Below are positions 21,960 to 34,859 of a stretch of DNA of 64,000 bases, piece by piece. A program made the position numbers and the translations under genes. The stretch lies in NCBI GenBank assembly GCA_018398815.1, contig CM031600.1, positions 53,489,014 to 53,553,013 on the forward strand, in the 5' to 3' direction. Positions within the stretch are counted from its first letter, which is position 1. The number at the start of each line of letters is the position of its first letter. The DNA is from Conus ventricosus. Lineage: Eukaryota > Mollusca > Gastropoda > Neogastropoda > Conidae. The notes beneath the pieces are model-generated. The model did not search any database, was not told the DNA's origin, and was given only the letters and a program-made list of their open reading frames with translations.

Positions 21960-24900
21960 GTAAAATAACCATTGGAATATCCGTGGCCTAAATTCAAAAT
22001 TTGAGGAGCTGCAGCTTCTGTGTCAAGCTAGGAAACCTTCGTCGTGGCTCTTCAGAAACCACAATTCAAAGCCAGAAGACCTTACTTTTTCTGGCTTTAA
22101 TGTTCTATCCAAACCTGCACAACCATCCACATTGGGATGTCGGGTGGTGTTGCCCTTCTTTTACAAAAACTTTGCTGTTAGTCCCTGTCGCTCTGTCTAC
22201 TCTCCCTTCAGGCTGTAGCTGCGAGAGTCACTCTCCACAAGACTGTACAATCTGCTCACTGTATCTGCCACCTTCTGTCCCGTTTGTCGTCAGGACCTTG
22301 TCAGTCTGATCGGAGAACTTCCTCGACCTTTTTTGCTGTTGGGTGATTTAACGGTCACAATCCTCTTTGGGGTAGTGTCCAGTTCATCACCAGAGGTCTG
22401 CTTCTGAGATGTCCTTTCTGAATTGATTTGTGTTGTCTGAACGATGGAGCCCAACTTACCTCCACTCTTCCACAGGTTCACTTTCGTGTTTAGATTGTCG
22501 ATTTGTGACCCCTCGCTGGTCCTGGACTATGAGTGGTCTGTCCATGACAATCTGCACGGAAGTGACCATTTCCCTGTCCTTCTACAACCGTAATAACTGA
22601 ACACGTATCTGTCTCTCAACATCTCAATATAAAGAAAGCAAACTGGGATCTATTTCAACCACTATTTCAAAAGAATTCCAGACACTGATTTTCTTCAGAG
22701 TCCAGACCCAGCAGAATCTACTGACTAACACTGTGATCAACTGTGCTAAACCTGTATCCAGTGTCTTCCGCAAAACTCCAAATGCCAAAAACACCTGGTT
22801 CATTCAGACTGCCAACAAATTTCCAAAGTTCGCAAAACGGGCTCAGCGTCGGTATACCAACGACCTTCGGGTCCCAACGCTGAGCCCATCAGAAAACTCC
22901 GTGCAAATCGAGACACACTTTCAAAATCAGTAAACGTCGGTCCTGGAGAAACTTCTGCTCCAGGCTGACATCTAAAAACTTCAAGAAAAAAGTTTGGAAC
23001 ATCATTAGAAAAATCAAAGGGAAGAACACCACCCCTGCCATTCATCACTAACTTGCTGATGCTCTGATACTGACAAACAAGCTGTTGCCAATCTGTTGCC
23101 TTCACCATCCAAAGAACTCCTCATCTTCAAATAAATCGCAGTCTTTTTTAGAAACAAAGAGATTAAGAGAAATCTCATACAATTTCACATCAGACAACTC
23201 TGAAACCTAAATCTTCCTTTTTCAAATCTTGACTTAAATTAGCTTTACAACCTGCACTGATTCTGCCCCTGGTCTGATGACATTCATTATCAGGTTGTGA
23301 AACATTTCCAAGAAAGGTCTCCAGACTCCTTCTCCAGCTATAACCAGTCGGGACACAGGGTCCTTTCCCGCCCTCCTGGCGGAACAGCCCTGATCATTCC
23401 CATTCCAAAGCCTGGAAAAGGACCTTCCAACCTTCCAACTACCGCCCAATCGCTCTGACCAGCTGCCTCTGTAAGCTGATGGAAAAGATGGTCAATCCTC
23501 TGATGTGGAAGCTGGAAACCGATGGTCTTTTGGCATGAACAGTGCGGTTTCCGGAAGCACCCTCGTACGGTTGACCATTTATATCGTCTGGAACCACAAC
23601 CGCTGCCTTTTTTAACAAGCAACATTGGTCGCTATCTTTTTCGACTGAAAGGCGTACGACACACTGGAAGAACAGGATCCTCATGGACTCTGCACAGACT
23701 TGGTTTTCGGGGTCACTGCCTCTGTTCATTTCAAAACTTTTGGAGCCATCGACAGTTCAGGTGCGTGTTGGCACCACACTCTTGACACATGGCAGGAGTT
23801 GGGTGTTCCACAGGGGAGCATCCTTTCTCCCGCCCTTTCAGATTAAAATAAATGACATTGTCAATCGGTAAGACTGGGCACTGTCATCTGCTCTTGTGGA
23901 TGACTTTGCGCTGTTGCATATGGAGCTCTTACTCAGTGTCAAGCGTCGCCCACTTTGCGTCAACAAATCCATCGTGGGCCGAGGAAAACGGTTACCTTTC
24001 TCCCGCTACAAACAAGACTCAGTCATTCATTTCCAAATTTTCGTCGATTCTTTCATGATCCTGAATCGTCTAGGACAAGTCCCCATTCCTAGTGTAAAGA
24101 AGCCAAATTCTGGAGTTATTTTTGACCAAAACTCAACTTTCTCAGCCACATCAAAAACCTCAAAACTTCTTGCCAGAAAGCTCTGAATATTCTGCGGTCG
24201 TAGCACACACCGACTGGGGGCTGATAAGAAAACTTTGCTGCACTCTACAGAGCCCTGGTCCGTTCAAATTGGATAGGTTGTGCTGTGTACGGCTCTGCAA
24301 GACCTCTTACCTCAAACTTTGGACCCTATCCACCATCAAGGGCTTCGTCTCTGTCTTGGAGCATTCCGCACCACCCCTGTGTACAGACTGTACGCAGAGG
24401 CAGGTGAACCTCACTGTCCCAACCGCAGGCTGAAAATGTCCTATATTATTATATCAGACTGTTCTCAGAACCGCAGAATCCTGCCTATGACTGTGTCTTG
24501 ACCCTCCAGTTCAAAACAATTCGAAACCAACCCTAACTGTATTCCGCCGTTTGGTCTTCGTATGCAGCCTCACGTGCGGAATGCAGGTCTAGACCTAGGA
24601 GTTGTGTCGATTTTTCAAGTTTCCGGATCAACCTCCGTGGACCTTCTTCACGCCAAGATTCAGTTCGATCTTGCAGCTTTTCGCAAAGAGTCTACCAGCT
24701 CTCTGGCGTACAAGGCTTTGTATGCTGACTCTGTTCCAAATTCCCATCCTATCAAAAAGTTTCACTGACGGTTCCAAGTCTGAAGAGGGAGTGGCCTGTG
24801 CAGCCTACTGCCCTGGGCTTCCTTCTCAGATACTGTTGAACAATATTCATTCAGATGCTTCTGTATATTCGCTGAACTTACTGCTCTGGTTTTGGCTTTG

Positions 24901-25545
24901 AAGATAAATCACAATCTTCGAAGAGGGACTTTCTGGTTTCTGTCGGATTCGCTGTCAGCTTTGGAGGCTATAGCGGCCGCAACCTTCAGCATCCAGAAAC
25001 TTTACTTTTTTTTGAACTTTTTAGCAACTTGAAGGCGGACGTTACAACATTACTCTTGCTGGGTTCCTGGTCATGTTGGCATCGGCGGGAACGAAATGGT
25101 TGATCGTTTAGCCAAGAACGCCACAAAGAGAAACTGTCCAACATTTATATCCCCTGTTCAGATGTGCAACCCAAAATTAACGATTATGTGAGAGACCTCT
25201 GGCAGGAGGATTGGAACACACAGACGAGTAACAAACTCTTTCAGATCCGTCCAAACCTTAAGGACTTCCTCCCATCCACGTCGGGAGGTCGCAAAGAGGA
25301 AACGGTTCTGTGCCGGCTGCACACCGGCCATTCGTATTTTACCCATGCTTACCTTTTAAAGAGTGAAGAAGCTCCGTGGTGCATTCCATGTCATGCGCCA
25401 CTCACAATGAAACATGTTCTTTAGAGTGTTGGGACTTGCACGATGTGAGACACAAACATTTTACAGCGGAGTCCATGAAGATCCTGTTCAGGGATGTCCC
25501 CGCCTGATGTGATCCTTGAGTTTTTGAAGAGATTAAACATTTTTC
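21960..25545 (+). pseudogene. LINE ORF2 (APE endonuclease, RT, RNase H) relic
   Basis: It begins with WNIRGLNSKFEELQLLCQAR, the N-terminus of an APE-type endonuclease (about 21970-22030). The RT is marked by SNYRPIAL-SCLCKLMEKM (near 23440-23490) and the palm motif VDDFALL (near 23900). RNase H is shown by FTDGSKSEEGVACAA (about 24765), an ELTAL Glu, SDSLSALEAIAAA (about 24950) and WVPGHVGIGGNEMVDRLAK (about 25055-25120), so the D-E-D-D set is still readable. A C-terminal CxxC-H segment (WCIPCHAPLTMKHV) precedes the stop region. The palm carries V-D-D rather than the more common A-D-D. Many frameshifts. Confidence 0.75.
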
Positions 25546-25687
25546 ATCTGATTTAAGATTTATACGGAAGAAAGATTTTTAACAAAGTTTCTGGTGCGTT
25601 TGTAGACGATGTCATTTAATGAGATGTAGAAAGTGGGTTTTTTTTTTTTTTTTTTTTAATGACTGGTGATTTGATTTTAACGTGGTG

Positions 25688-25749
25688 ACAGCCCTGATGT
25701 GGCCCTTTGCGGTCGGCTGGGCTATAAGCAACAATTATCTTATCTTATC
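25688..25749 (+). repeat. 3' tail of the I-type LINE; source of the dispersed 60-bp unit
   Basis: It begins acagccctgatgtggccc, contains gcggtcggctgggctataag and ends in repeats of ttatc. Internal complementarity (AGCCC with GGGCT, GGCC with GGTC) allows an RNA hairpin. Near-identical sequence recurs at 8837-8898, 40725-40779, 50101-50159 and 53281-53340. Confidence 0.9.
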
Positions 25750-25751
25750 TG

Positions 25752-27130
25752 CTGCTGCCTCAGCTTCTTCAGGCAAGATCTCTCCGCATAGAGACGTTTA
25801 TCTTTCCTTGCAGACAACTTCACTTCTTTGTCTTTCTCTCTGTGCTGGGTTGCTATTCTTTCCTTTAGCCTGGGTGACTTGGCATCTAGCAGTTTCTCTT
25901 GATCTGTTTTCTCTCCTCATGGTTTTCCATGTGTTGGCAGTTATCCACTCAGATTTCACACTTTTCCTATAACTATGTCTCTTTTGCTGTTTCGGTTATA
26001 GGCATGTTGAAACTGTCTATGGTCAGTGCTGTTTCATCTTGGAGGACGCTGAAGCGATTCTTCAGGGTGACGCAAAATTCTTTCTTTTTTGTTGGATCTT
26101 TTAGTTTGGCAACATCAAAGGCAGGTTCCGACGGCCCCAACTTTTGCCTTCCCTCAGTTGGGGGTAGTTCCTCCCAAGTTCAGGCAACCAACATCGCGGT
26201 CGCACCCAACGACACTTTGGGGAGCCCCCATTTTCCGTTATAATGAGGATAAATTTGGTTTTTTGTCTTGCCGTCGGGGATTCCATTTTTACTTGTGGAT
26301 GGTTTTGGAGCAAAAGATACCCCCCCAAATGACCAAATCATTTTTTTCACAAGTCGAGGGGGGTCTTCCCGCCGTTGTCGTCATGTCCCTATTCCATGTT
26401 TCCCCATGATCTTCCCCCTTTCCATTGTTGCTACCAACTCGGCGTTGAAGTCCCCATCAGAGGAAACACGTTCTTGGAGTCACCAATGGTTTGGGGAGCG
26501 CACTGTAAACTACCCTTTTCCTCCTCGTCGGGTTTTGTCTATTGGTGCATAGGCCACTAAAACTGAAGTTTGGCACACTGGATCTTTCTTACATACAGCG
26601 GGGCGTTTTTGCCATTTCAGTAGGCATTGGCATTTTTCTTGGCAAAAAAGGGGGGAAACTCCTTCCTGGGATGTCATTTTCCCTTTCCTGACCAGATAGG
26701 GTTTTCTCCAGTACTCAGTCTCTTTTTTCCCTTTTTTTTTGCCATTTTGCCTTGTGACCCCAGAGGCTCGGGTTTAGTTTCTTCACTCTTTTACATTTTG
26801 TGCAATTTTCCAGTTTGGTAAAAGGGCCGCACTTTCCAAAATCCAACTCGCATTTGACGTTTTTTGGCGTTTGGGGACCCTATCGGCTGGAGCGTCCTTT
26901 TGCTTTTTGGTCCCCCTCCTTCTAAGTCCAATTGCTGGTCTGCTTACTCCCCTGCCAGATGGAGAGTTTCTCTTGCTGTCGTTTTCCCTAGCGGTAATGT
27001 TTTTAAGGGTGAGGGGCTAGCCCCACCCCAACACCCTCCTTACCCCGGCTTGAGACCCGGGAAGTGGCTCCGAAGACCCCCAGGGGGGATTCTACAACAC
27101 TACAACTATCTAAAATTACAGGGAAACAAC
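25752..27130 (-). mobile_element. RTE-type LINE, 5' half (APE endonuclease), degenerate
   Basis: Minus-strand frames give the endonuclease of an RTE LINE: QGVSPLFCQENCQCLLKW, then MGKHG-like and NGG segments, VKMESPTARQKTKF, then KNRFSVLQDETALTIDSF. Close to 25752 comes REKDKEVKLSARKDKRLYAE. In RTE elements this last stretch leads directly into the MKTVSRTIQE region found at 19989, on the other side of the inserted LINE. The 26.2-27.1-kb part has many stretched homopolymers, so its frames are badly broken. Confidence 0.65.
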
Positions 27131-27216
27131 AGGGCATGGGCCCCTTCAGACTATGTCCAGATTGTGAACTGAAAACGAACTCGCTTTTTTGCATGGGAAA
27201 GGACATTCCATCACGG

Positions 27217-27249
27217 CACACACACACACACACGCACACCACACACACA

Positions 27250-27302
<53 letters not shown>
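27217..27302. repeat. (CA)n microsatellite
   Basis: CA run with a short interruption (cgcacaccacacacacatc). Followed by a (TC)n-rich tract at 27373-27449. Confidence 0.97.
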
Positions 27303-27303
<1 letters not shown>

Positions 27304-27372
27304 TTCCAGTTAAAGCAGTAAAGCAAGTGAAAAAAAGCAAATTGAAGTCACTTGGGTGACGCTCTGAAGATT

Positions 27373-27449
27373 CCTCTCTCTCTCTCTCCTCTCTCTCTTT
27401 CTCTTTCTCTCTGTCTCTGTCTCTCTCTCTCTCTCTCTTTCTCTCTCTC
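27373..27449. repeat. (TC)n microsatellite
   Basis: CT-rich run with interruptions by ttt and gtct. Confidence 0.9.
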
Positions 27450-29085
27450 ACTCACACACACACTATAATTAGGGTTATCACTTTACACCATTTTTCAATG
27501 CCTACCTTCTCTCCCTCGGCCCCTTACTCCTCTCACTCTCTTCCCTTTGTTTGACTTTTGATACAAGCCTACACCAAAAATAGAAGCACAACACTGGCGA
27601 CAATGGGACAGAGAATTGCTATTTAACGGTAGCGTGGGTTGTCAACTGCGCTCGCTTCCTCCCTTTGTCTTTCTGATCAGGCAGCGATCGTTTGTGGATG
27701 GGGAAAGGATTTCCTCGTGATCCCTCTCCATTACGAAGTAAGCTGATACCCCCCCCCCCCCCCCCTCTCGTCACTTCCTCACTCACTCTCCCTCCCAAGG
27801 TATGGCAAGTTTATCAGGTGTGTTGTGCGATTAATGTGGACTGCGCCAATGTTTCATTGCTGTCTATGCTGGCATGTGTGTAACAGGTGTGGACATAGTA
27901 GTTTGGTTCATTAGCATAAATGCTGACAAACATCAACATTTGAAAGACTGTTTTCTCTGATCTCCTTTCATTATTTCACATTTCAGGTGTTAGGAAGTAC
28001 TGTCTCCTTCCTTACCCACCACCCCCACCCCATGATGACTACTCCCCCCTTCCCTCTTTCTTCTCTCTGATGATATTATTGGCTGTAATGTTCTCTGACA
28101 ACCTGTCAATCAGACAGGTATCAGAGGCAGGACGGGTAGCTTAACAAACAAAAGGGAAGATCAAGCCCCCCAATCTGCTGTCCACCATAGGCTGCAGTCA
28201 GGGTCAAACATTAGTGTATGCCAGAGAGGGAAACGTTCGTCTCTCCTACTCTGAGATCCTGTGTCAAGTTTCACTGATCAACCTTGAAATATGGGTTCTT
28301 GGGCTTCCTGTGACTGGTCCAACACAGGATCAAGAATCCCTGCTACCACATGGCTATGTGTACATTAGATGGATAAGCCTGCCTAACCGCACCATTGGAC
28401 CAGTCACCGGCAACCAGAGATCGAGAGAGACCCACACACCTCTCCAGCTGAAAAGCTAAGTACCTCTGCTATGTGAGAACGGAACTTGTTCTGAACACTG
28501 GCACCAGTCACAGACTTATCTTCATTAGGCTCAATGAACGGTATTGCGACTATTGGCCGAAGCAGCATCAGCGCATTTTTGTTCCAGCAAAATGATGAAG
28601 GAATGATCAGTTCTGAAAAGAAAACCAGGATCAGATGGAGTAATCAGGACGCAGTTCTACTGAAATGTTTTGGGGAAAAGAAATGTTTTGGGGAAAAGAT
28701 CGACCAGGACATTTCGCGATTTCTATATTGCCAGACAAATGGCGAGGTCGAATTCCGGTTTGCTGGCGTGTGCTTTCATCCATGCCTTTAAGATGAACTG
28801 AAGTGAGGAGAAGCCAGTCTGAGGAAAGACAGTCTGGTCCAATTGGATTTTTTTTTTTTTTTACTGAATTGTATATTTCAATCTTGTATACACAAGTTAA
28901 GTTGGTGTGTAAAACTGCACTCAACTTGGGTCGGTTATTTGTTGCTCATACCTTTCATGTTTGAACTCATTTCTGATTCTGTCTCTCGGAGCACAAGCAC
29001 TTTTATGTGTATAAGCCTGAGGCGAAAAACTCCATTCTCGAGTATTTTTAACAGTCTCAATAAAAACACAAATTTCTTTCCATGA
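27450..29085. other. No gene recognised
   Basis: Mixed sequence with a poly-C run at about 27750-27765 and a poly-T run at about 28846-28862. Frames such as 28214-28459 and 28534-28791 show no family motifs. It may be 5' sequence of the LINE that follows. Confidence 0.4.
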
Positions 29086-30535
29086 CTAGTACCGCCAGGT
29101 TGCTCCTTCCACCACTGACTGGTGAGAGAGAGGGTGGATGTTTAAGTGTTGATATGACAACTCCCTGGACGCAGTCACTTATCATCACGTTACCAAAGAA
29201 AGGCAACCTACAGCAATGCCAAAATTATCGCACGATTAGCCTCATCAGCCACCCAAGCAAAGTTATGCTGAAAGTAATCCTGAATAGACTGAACCCACAA
29301 GCAAAAAAAGATCATCGCTAAAGACAGGCGGGGTTCAGGCCAGGACGAAGTACCATAGAGCAATATTCAATCTAAAAATACGTGTGAGAAGTACAACCAA
29401 CACCAACATCTGTACCACGAAATTCATAGACTCAAGAAGGCCTTCGACCGGGGGTGGCACGAAGCATTATGGGCAACAATGAACTCTTCAAAATCAATGC
29501 CAACCTCATCAGAATTTTTGAAAGCCTCTATAATAAAGCCACCAGTGCCGTTTTCTTCGGAAACAACATAGGTGGTGGTTCCGAACTACCGTTGGAGTGC
29601 GACAGGGCTGTCTACTCTCCCCACACTTTTCAATGTCTTCCTTGAAAGAATTATGACCGATGCGCAGAAGACCATGAAGGAACCGTAAATATTGGAGGGA
29701 GAACCATCACCAACCTCCGTTTTGCCGACGACATAGATGGACTAGCTGGAAATGAACAAGAGCTAGTGCACCTGAAAACAGACTCAACAACACCTCGGCT
29801 GATTATGGTATGGAAATAAGTGCGGAAAAGACAAAGGTCATGACTAACAACCCAATCGGCTTTCCCCCAAGACAAAACCCATCAACAGCAAAAGCTTGAG
29901 CCAGTCAACACATTTAAGTACTTGGGGGCAACAATCTCAATGAAGAAAAAGACCGAAATAAATCTCAAGAGTCGCTCAGACCACAGCCACGCTATCTAAG
30001 CTAACGCCTCTTTTGGGGAAACAAAAACATCTCCATCACTCAAAGATTAGACTGATCGATCCTTAGTCATGGGGATATTTTTATTAACGCTTGTGAGTCA
30101 TGGACGTTGAAATCAGAAACCTTGAGAAAAAGATCCAAACAATGGAAATGAGGTGCTTCGACGACTCCTTGGCATCTTTATACAGAGATCACATCAGCAA
30201 AGTGGAAGTTAAAAAGCGCATCGAGAAGGAAATTGGTCCATATGTCGATCTCCTAACCTCCTAAAAAGACGCAAATTTGAAATGGTATGGACACATCATA
30301 CGATCAACAGCCTTGCCAAGACAATCATGCAGGGCACAGTACCAGGACAAAGGCGAAGAGGTCGACAAAGGAAAAGATGGGGGGATAACATCACGGAGTG
30401 GACAGGCCTGCGGCTGAGAAAATACATTACGGAGGGCAGAGAACAGAGAGGAATGGAGAAGGATGGTTGTCACTGCTTCAGGGGTCCCCACGGACCGACG
30501 TCTAAGGGATCAAGCAAGTCAAGTCAAGTCATGAC
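29086..30535 (+). mobile_element. Non-LTR LINE (RT to C-terminus), degenerate
   Basis: Plus-strand frames in order: LIITLPKKGNLQQCQNYRTI (RT entry), RQAGFRPGRSTIEQ, SLYNKATSAVFF, LRFADDIDGLAGNEQEL (catalytic A-D-D), VNTFKYLGATIS, then LLKRRKFEMVW-HH, TIMQGTVPGQRRRGRQRKRW and NITEWTGLRL. This is the complete thumb and C-terminal signature of an APE-type LINE. It ends in a (caagt)n tail (about 30511-30530). Frameshifts throughout. The endonuclease is not visible, so the copy is 5'-truncated or decayed upstream. Confidence 0.75.
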
Positions 30536-30983
30536 AACTAGTCTATAACGCCAGAGACGTAAAGGAAATGCTAACAATGAGAAAACATTGCGGGGCCTGC
30601 CTCTGGATAACACACCTGCCACCTTCACTCGTCGTCAGAGTGTGACAGCTGTACCGACAGAGCATGTGTGGAGGGAGTTCCGAACGTGGCTGCTTGGAGA
30701 CTGTGGTTGTAGACGTCATTGTGTTACACATCATAGGACACATATGGTGTCATGCGTAGTTTGTGCTGCAGATCTTAGTCTGGGGGCACCCACCAGTCCG
30801 CTGGGCGTGTGTCAGCGAATCACGAGACACGTGATGTGAACTTGGACATCAACCGCAGGAGTGAAGGATAGATGGTGAATCTGAGATGACGTCACAGCCA
30901 CTTGCCATGTAAGCACTTTGTCCGCCATGCTAGCAGCCCACACTTTTGGGACAATAACTGCTTATGACACTAACCAATTATTG

Positions 30984-30984
<1 letters not shown>

Positions 30985-31016
<32 letters not shown>
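30985..31016. repeat. (GA)n microsatellite
   Basis: Pure GA run. Confidence 0.95.
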
Positions 31017-31018
<2 letters not shown>

Positions 31019-31079
31019 TGATTGACGTTTGATCGAAGGCCGACGCCGGGTTTACGTATGTGTGTTCAATTTGTAGGCT

Positions 31080-31440
31080 GTCATTGAAGCCAAAGTTTGA
31101 TGATGATGCCCGGCTGCTTTTCAGTGAAATCAAGTCGGTCAGCAGTGGAATCCAGCAAGGGTTTATGTAGTGTATAGTAAGCAAAGTAGGGGAACAACAT
31201 ACGCAGGACATCACCAAGCCTACTAAGCCCCCTACTGATGACAGTCGCGGAGCCGGCGCGAGATTTCGCCCTCCGCAGGCCGCCACCACGTCCGTCCAAC
31301 GACAGCCCCCCCCCCCCCCCCCCCCCCCACGAATTTGCCGTTACAGGTAACCCGGACGGAATCAAACAAGAGCCACAAACGCAAAGAGGACATCAAAACT
31401 GAGATCACCGTGAGAGTAGGCATGAAGGGCCACATAACTT
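31080..31440 (-). mobile_element. Long tRNA-headed dispersed repeat, truncated copy
   Basis: On the minus strand it contains the body landmarks: a ctctcacggtgatctcag segment, gttggacggacgtggtgg, gccggctccgcgact, and agtagggggcttagtagg. It lacks the tRNA-like head. A 23-base C run (31306-31328 on plus) sits inside it. It lies next to another copy in the same orientation. Confidence 0.6.
31306..31328. repeat. Poly-C tract (23)
   Basis: Uninterrupted C run on the plus strand. Its length is unreliable in most sequencing chemistries. Confidence 0.95.
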
Positions 31441-31544
31441 GAGACTTTTTCTTTCTTTGTGTGTATGTGGGGTGTTAATCGGTTCAGGTCGGCTGTACTC
31501 TACACTTTTCTTCCCTTTTTTTCCCCCTGTCCCATCTTCTGTGC

Positions 31545-32218
31545 GATATCAGTGGCAATGCACCCACGCCGTGCATGCCGACCCCCGTCCACAGCCACAC
31601 CCTGCACAGGGAGCAGTCAATGTCAAGCCGTCAAGAGGCAACCCACCAGAGGAGACAAACTGCACTACCGTTGAGCCACTTCTATGGTGTTCAGTGGTGC
31701 CTCTTCTGTCACAGAATTTCTCTGGTTCTGATCCAACTTACGCATGACACCCATATGACGACAATAAGGGGTTAGTCGCGGAGCCGGCGTGAGTGAGCTC
31801 TTCCTCTGGACGCCGCCACTCCTTTCATCCAACGACAGTTCCAATGAAGTTGCGGACAGAACCAAACCAAGGCCACACACATGGAGAGGACATCAAACTG
31901 AGGTCACCATGAGAGCAGAGCATGAGAGCCACATAATTTGAGATTTCTGGGTTTTCTTTTTTTTCTTTTTTTAAAAATTCTGATCGAGGAGGAGGAGAAA
32001 GAGGACGACGAACATAAATGCTACGGATTCCATTCTGGCCTGAGGCTGCCTGACCGTGTGGTCCCATCTTCCCAACCGAATCCATAGATAACTCAACTCT
32101 GGGTAGAACCGATCGGAACAGAAAAATCCCACATTACATGACTGTGATGGGGATTGAATCTGCAAACCTCCCGTCCGGGAGTCCGAGACGCTAACCACTT
32201 CGCCGCGGCGGCGGTGAG
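31545..32218 (-). mobile_element. Long tRNA-headed dispersed repeat, copy 2
   Basis: On the minus strand the head has GTGGTTAGCGTCTCGGACT (A-box-like) and CAGATTCAATCCCC (B-box-like), typical of a Ser/Leu-type tRNA ancestor. Downstream come gtgggatttttctg, gggaagatgg, ggccagaatgg, ctctcatggtgacctcag, gccggctccgcgacta, ctgaacaccatagaagtgg and tttgtctcctctggtgg, in the same order as the 10-kb and 63-kb copies. No TSD was identified. Confidence 0.65.
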
Positions 32219-33375
32219 AACTGACCACTTTATTAAATTAAATCAATAAGAGACTGGCCAAGAGAAACTGAATGTTTTAGGCGTAGGGTAGGGTCGGGCA
32301 AGAGGCCCAGTTAAAGTCAAACGCCCACCCCCGAGTTCTCAGAAACCAAGGGACAATACTCACCTCGGGGCATTTGAATAGCTTCCCTGTCGCCCGCTGA
32401 CACTGCAAACACGAAGTTTTGAAGACTCCACGCAAAAGGTACGTTTTTTTATAGAATTTTGAAAATTAGCCCATATTTTTATAACTTTTGTCTGAAGAAT
32501 GTTTTGTGACACTACCTAAGCAATAGATGAATGTCTGAAATGTTTTCATTTATATGCTAGAGGAATCTTTCGCGCACCTGTCAATGCCAATTGAGCAGTA
32601 TGCGTCGCCATGTTCCCGCACTATTACCAAACATCTTCACTGAGTCAAGTCAGGCAAAAGGCCCATACGGGGTTCAAGCAAAAGGCCTACTAGGGGGCTT
32701 TTTGCCTCAAACACTAAGGCGTCATGCCTCGCTTGTTTATATGAGGTAGTTTCACTATATTCTTTTACGATCACATACTTAAAGATAATCTTAATGATAT
32801 CTTAATGGAGTGTCCTGCGCGTGCCTGTACCCATCGTCAACACAGCGCAGGCCTCCAAGGGGGTACAGGACTGCTCTAAAGGCAGGTGAAGACAGTGCTT
32901 CTCTGGGTCCCCCCCAGCACCTTCGGGTGTTTCTTTTTTTCTACTAGGCCAACCACACGATTCTTACATCAGTAGGCCATAAAGAGGGTGACTCCATTTG
33001 AAGAATGACATAATTTTTTATTGTTCTGCGTCTCCTAGTTTTCTTGTAATTGACATTTTTAAACATCGAATTTTTGACACACTTTCTAAAAAATAGCGCA
33101 CACGTAAGAGGAAACTTTTACAAAGGGAAAGAACACAATAGTCTAAAATAGCCCTTTTGAAGAAGTCAAAATCTCTCAACTGAGTTAGAAGGCCTAGAAT
33201 GCTCATTTTTGTTTTAGTGCTCAATCGAACGTGTTGTCACCTAGTTTCACTTAAGGTTGAGCTTCTTTGCTGGTTGGCACGGGGCAAAATTGCTATTAAA
33301 TTGCTTGGTTTGAAGATGCTTTCTGGTTGTTTTTTTTTAAAACCTATAGCCTACTGTATGTTATTGTTTTCAGAT

Positions 33376-34600
33376 ATGGTGACGAAGTACAAGGGGAAGA
33401 CGGAGAGGGGAAAATATGGACATAGCAATTTGTCTGAAGCCTTGAAGGCAGTCACAACGGTTTTTCCTTTAATCCGAGCCAGCAAAGAGTATGGTGTGCC
33501 TGCACGAACACTTCGTCGTCACAGGGACAAAAAGGTGCTTGAACCTGGGTGTTGAATTTCGGACGATACAGGAAGGCCCTTCCCACCGAGATAGAGTGTC
33601 AGCTGAAAGAGCATTTGTACTATGCAAAGACGTCTGCATGGGCTCAGAGTGAGGATCTACAGCGCCTTGCCTTTGAAATCGCTGAAAAGGCAGGCCTTTC
33701 ATCATCCTTTCAATAAAGAAAAAAGATTGGCTGGGACTGCCTGGGTCCACGCTTTCTCGATCGGCATAACCTTAACATTCGACAGCCACAAGCAACAAGC
33801 ATTTCCCGGGCAGTGGGTTCAATAAAGAGCAAGTCCAGATTTTTTTTGCCCTATACAAAGAGCTCCTGGACAAGCATCCTACCCACCCTCGCGCATCTGG
33901 AATATGGACGAATCTGGTCTCAACAACTGTGCAAAAATCTGGGAAGGTCATGGCTCCAAAGGGTGCTCGCCAAGTTGGAAGGTGAAACCCTGCTGAGCGT
34001 GGGTCTTTTTGGTAAAAATTTGTGTGTGCATGCAGTGCAGCAGGGGTATTTTTTCCACCCATGTACATCTTTCCTCGAAAGAGAATGGTGGACACACTGA
34101 TGAAAAAACGCCCCAACTCAAACAGTTTGGTTTTTTCAAGTGCAAGTGCTGGACAGATCTGACCTCTTTGTAAGGTGGCTGGAACATTTTGCGAAGTTTA
34201 CCAACACCTCATGTGACAACCGTCTCCTCATCTCCTAGTGGGCATCACAGCCACAAAACACTGGCAGCAATTGAATTTTGCAGAGAAAATGGTATAGAAC
34301 TTCTGACACTACCGCCTCATAGCCGCACAAACTGCAGCCTCTGGACAGAAAGCTACTTCAAGCCTCTCAAAACAGCTTCAACATGGAGATGGACAGCTGG
34401 ATGGGGGCAAAAAACCCGGCAAGCGAGTCACCCTCCATGAAAATTTCTGCCTGTCAGGAAAGGCCTTCATGAGAACAGCTCTTGCTGACAGGGCAGTCCT
34501 GGAATTAGGACCTGGGCTCTGGCCCATATGACCCAAAATCTTCACCTGACGTCGACTTTGAGGAAATAACCTGAGAAAAGAAGAAATCTGCCAACTACCC
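33376..34600 (+). pseudogene. Pogo/Tigger-like transposase relic (Psq HTH + DDE)
   Basis: It starts at ATG 33376 right after a ttttcag sequence. The N-terminus TKYKGKTERGKYGHSNLSEA, then SKEYGVPARTLRRH, is a Pipsqueak-type helix-turn-helix that binds the TIRs. Later frames show HPFNKEK, an RIWNMDESGLNNCAK segment with the first catalytic Asp (33901-33915), FPRKRM, and GHHSHKTLAAIEFCRENGIE followed by LLTLPPHS. The residue before GHHSH, normally the second catalytic Asp, reads as Ser here. Stops and frameshifts separate the blocks, so it is inactive. Confidence 0.75.
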
Positions 34601-34859
34601 CCCAACTTCCGCAGACCTAACCATGAACACAAAACTTGAGAAGATCAAAGGTTAGTCCTTCGGAAGCAGACCAGCCAATGGATCAGACCTAACAACTCAC
34701 TGCCATGTAGACCACCCATCTAGCAGAAGCTAACGCTGATTCCTAGAAGGAGAACCACCAACTCCCAGCTCAAGATCAAACTACTGCCAAGTAGGACTCC
34801 AGCTAAGATTTGCAAATGGGATCTGACAATAGCGATAAAAGATCCAACAACCCGGACAA

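Larger units (their letters stand above)
20005..25752 (+). mobile_element. I-superfamily LINE with RNase H, full-length but degenerate, nested in the RTE LINE
   Basis: The order on the plus strand is a 5' region from about 20005, an ORF1 with a CCHC knuckle, an ORF2 with APE endonuclease, reverse transcriptase, RNase H and a C-terminal CCHC-like segment, a short 3' UTR, and a (TTATC)n tail at 25733-25749. RNase H after the RT places it in the I/Nimb/R1-like superfamily. The RTE coding sequence resumes immediately on both sides, so this was an insertion. A target-site duplication is not clean (tctgctccctc on the left against tctgctgctgcctc on the right). Frameshifts and stops show it is dead. 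Confidence 0.75.
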
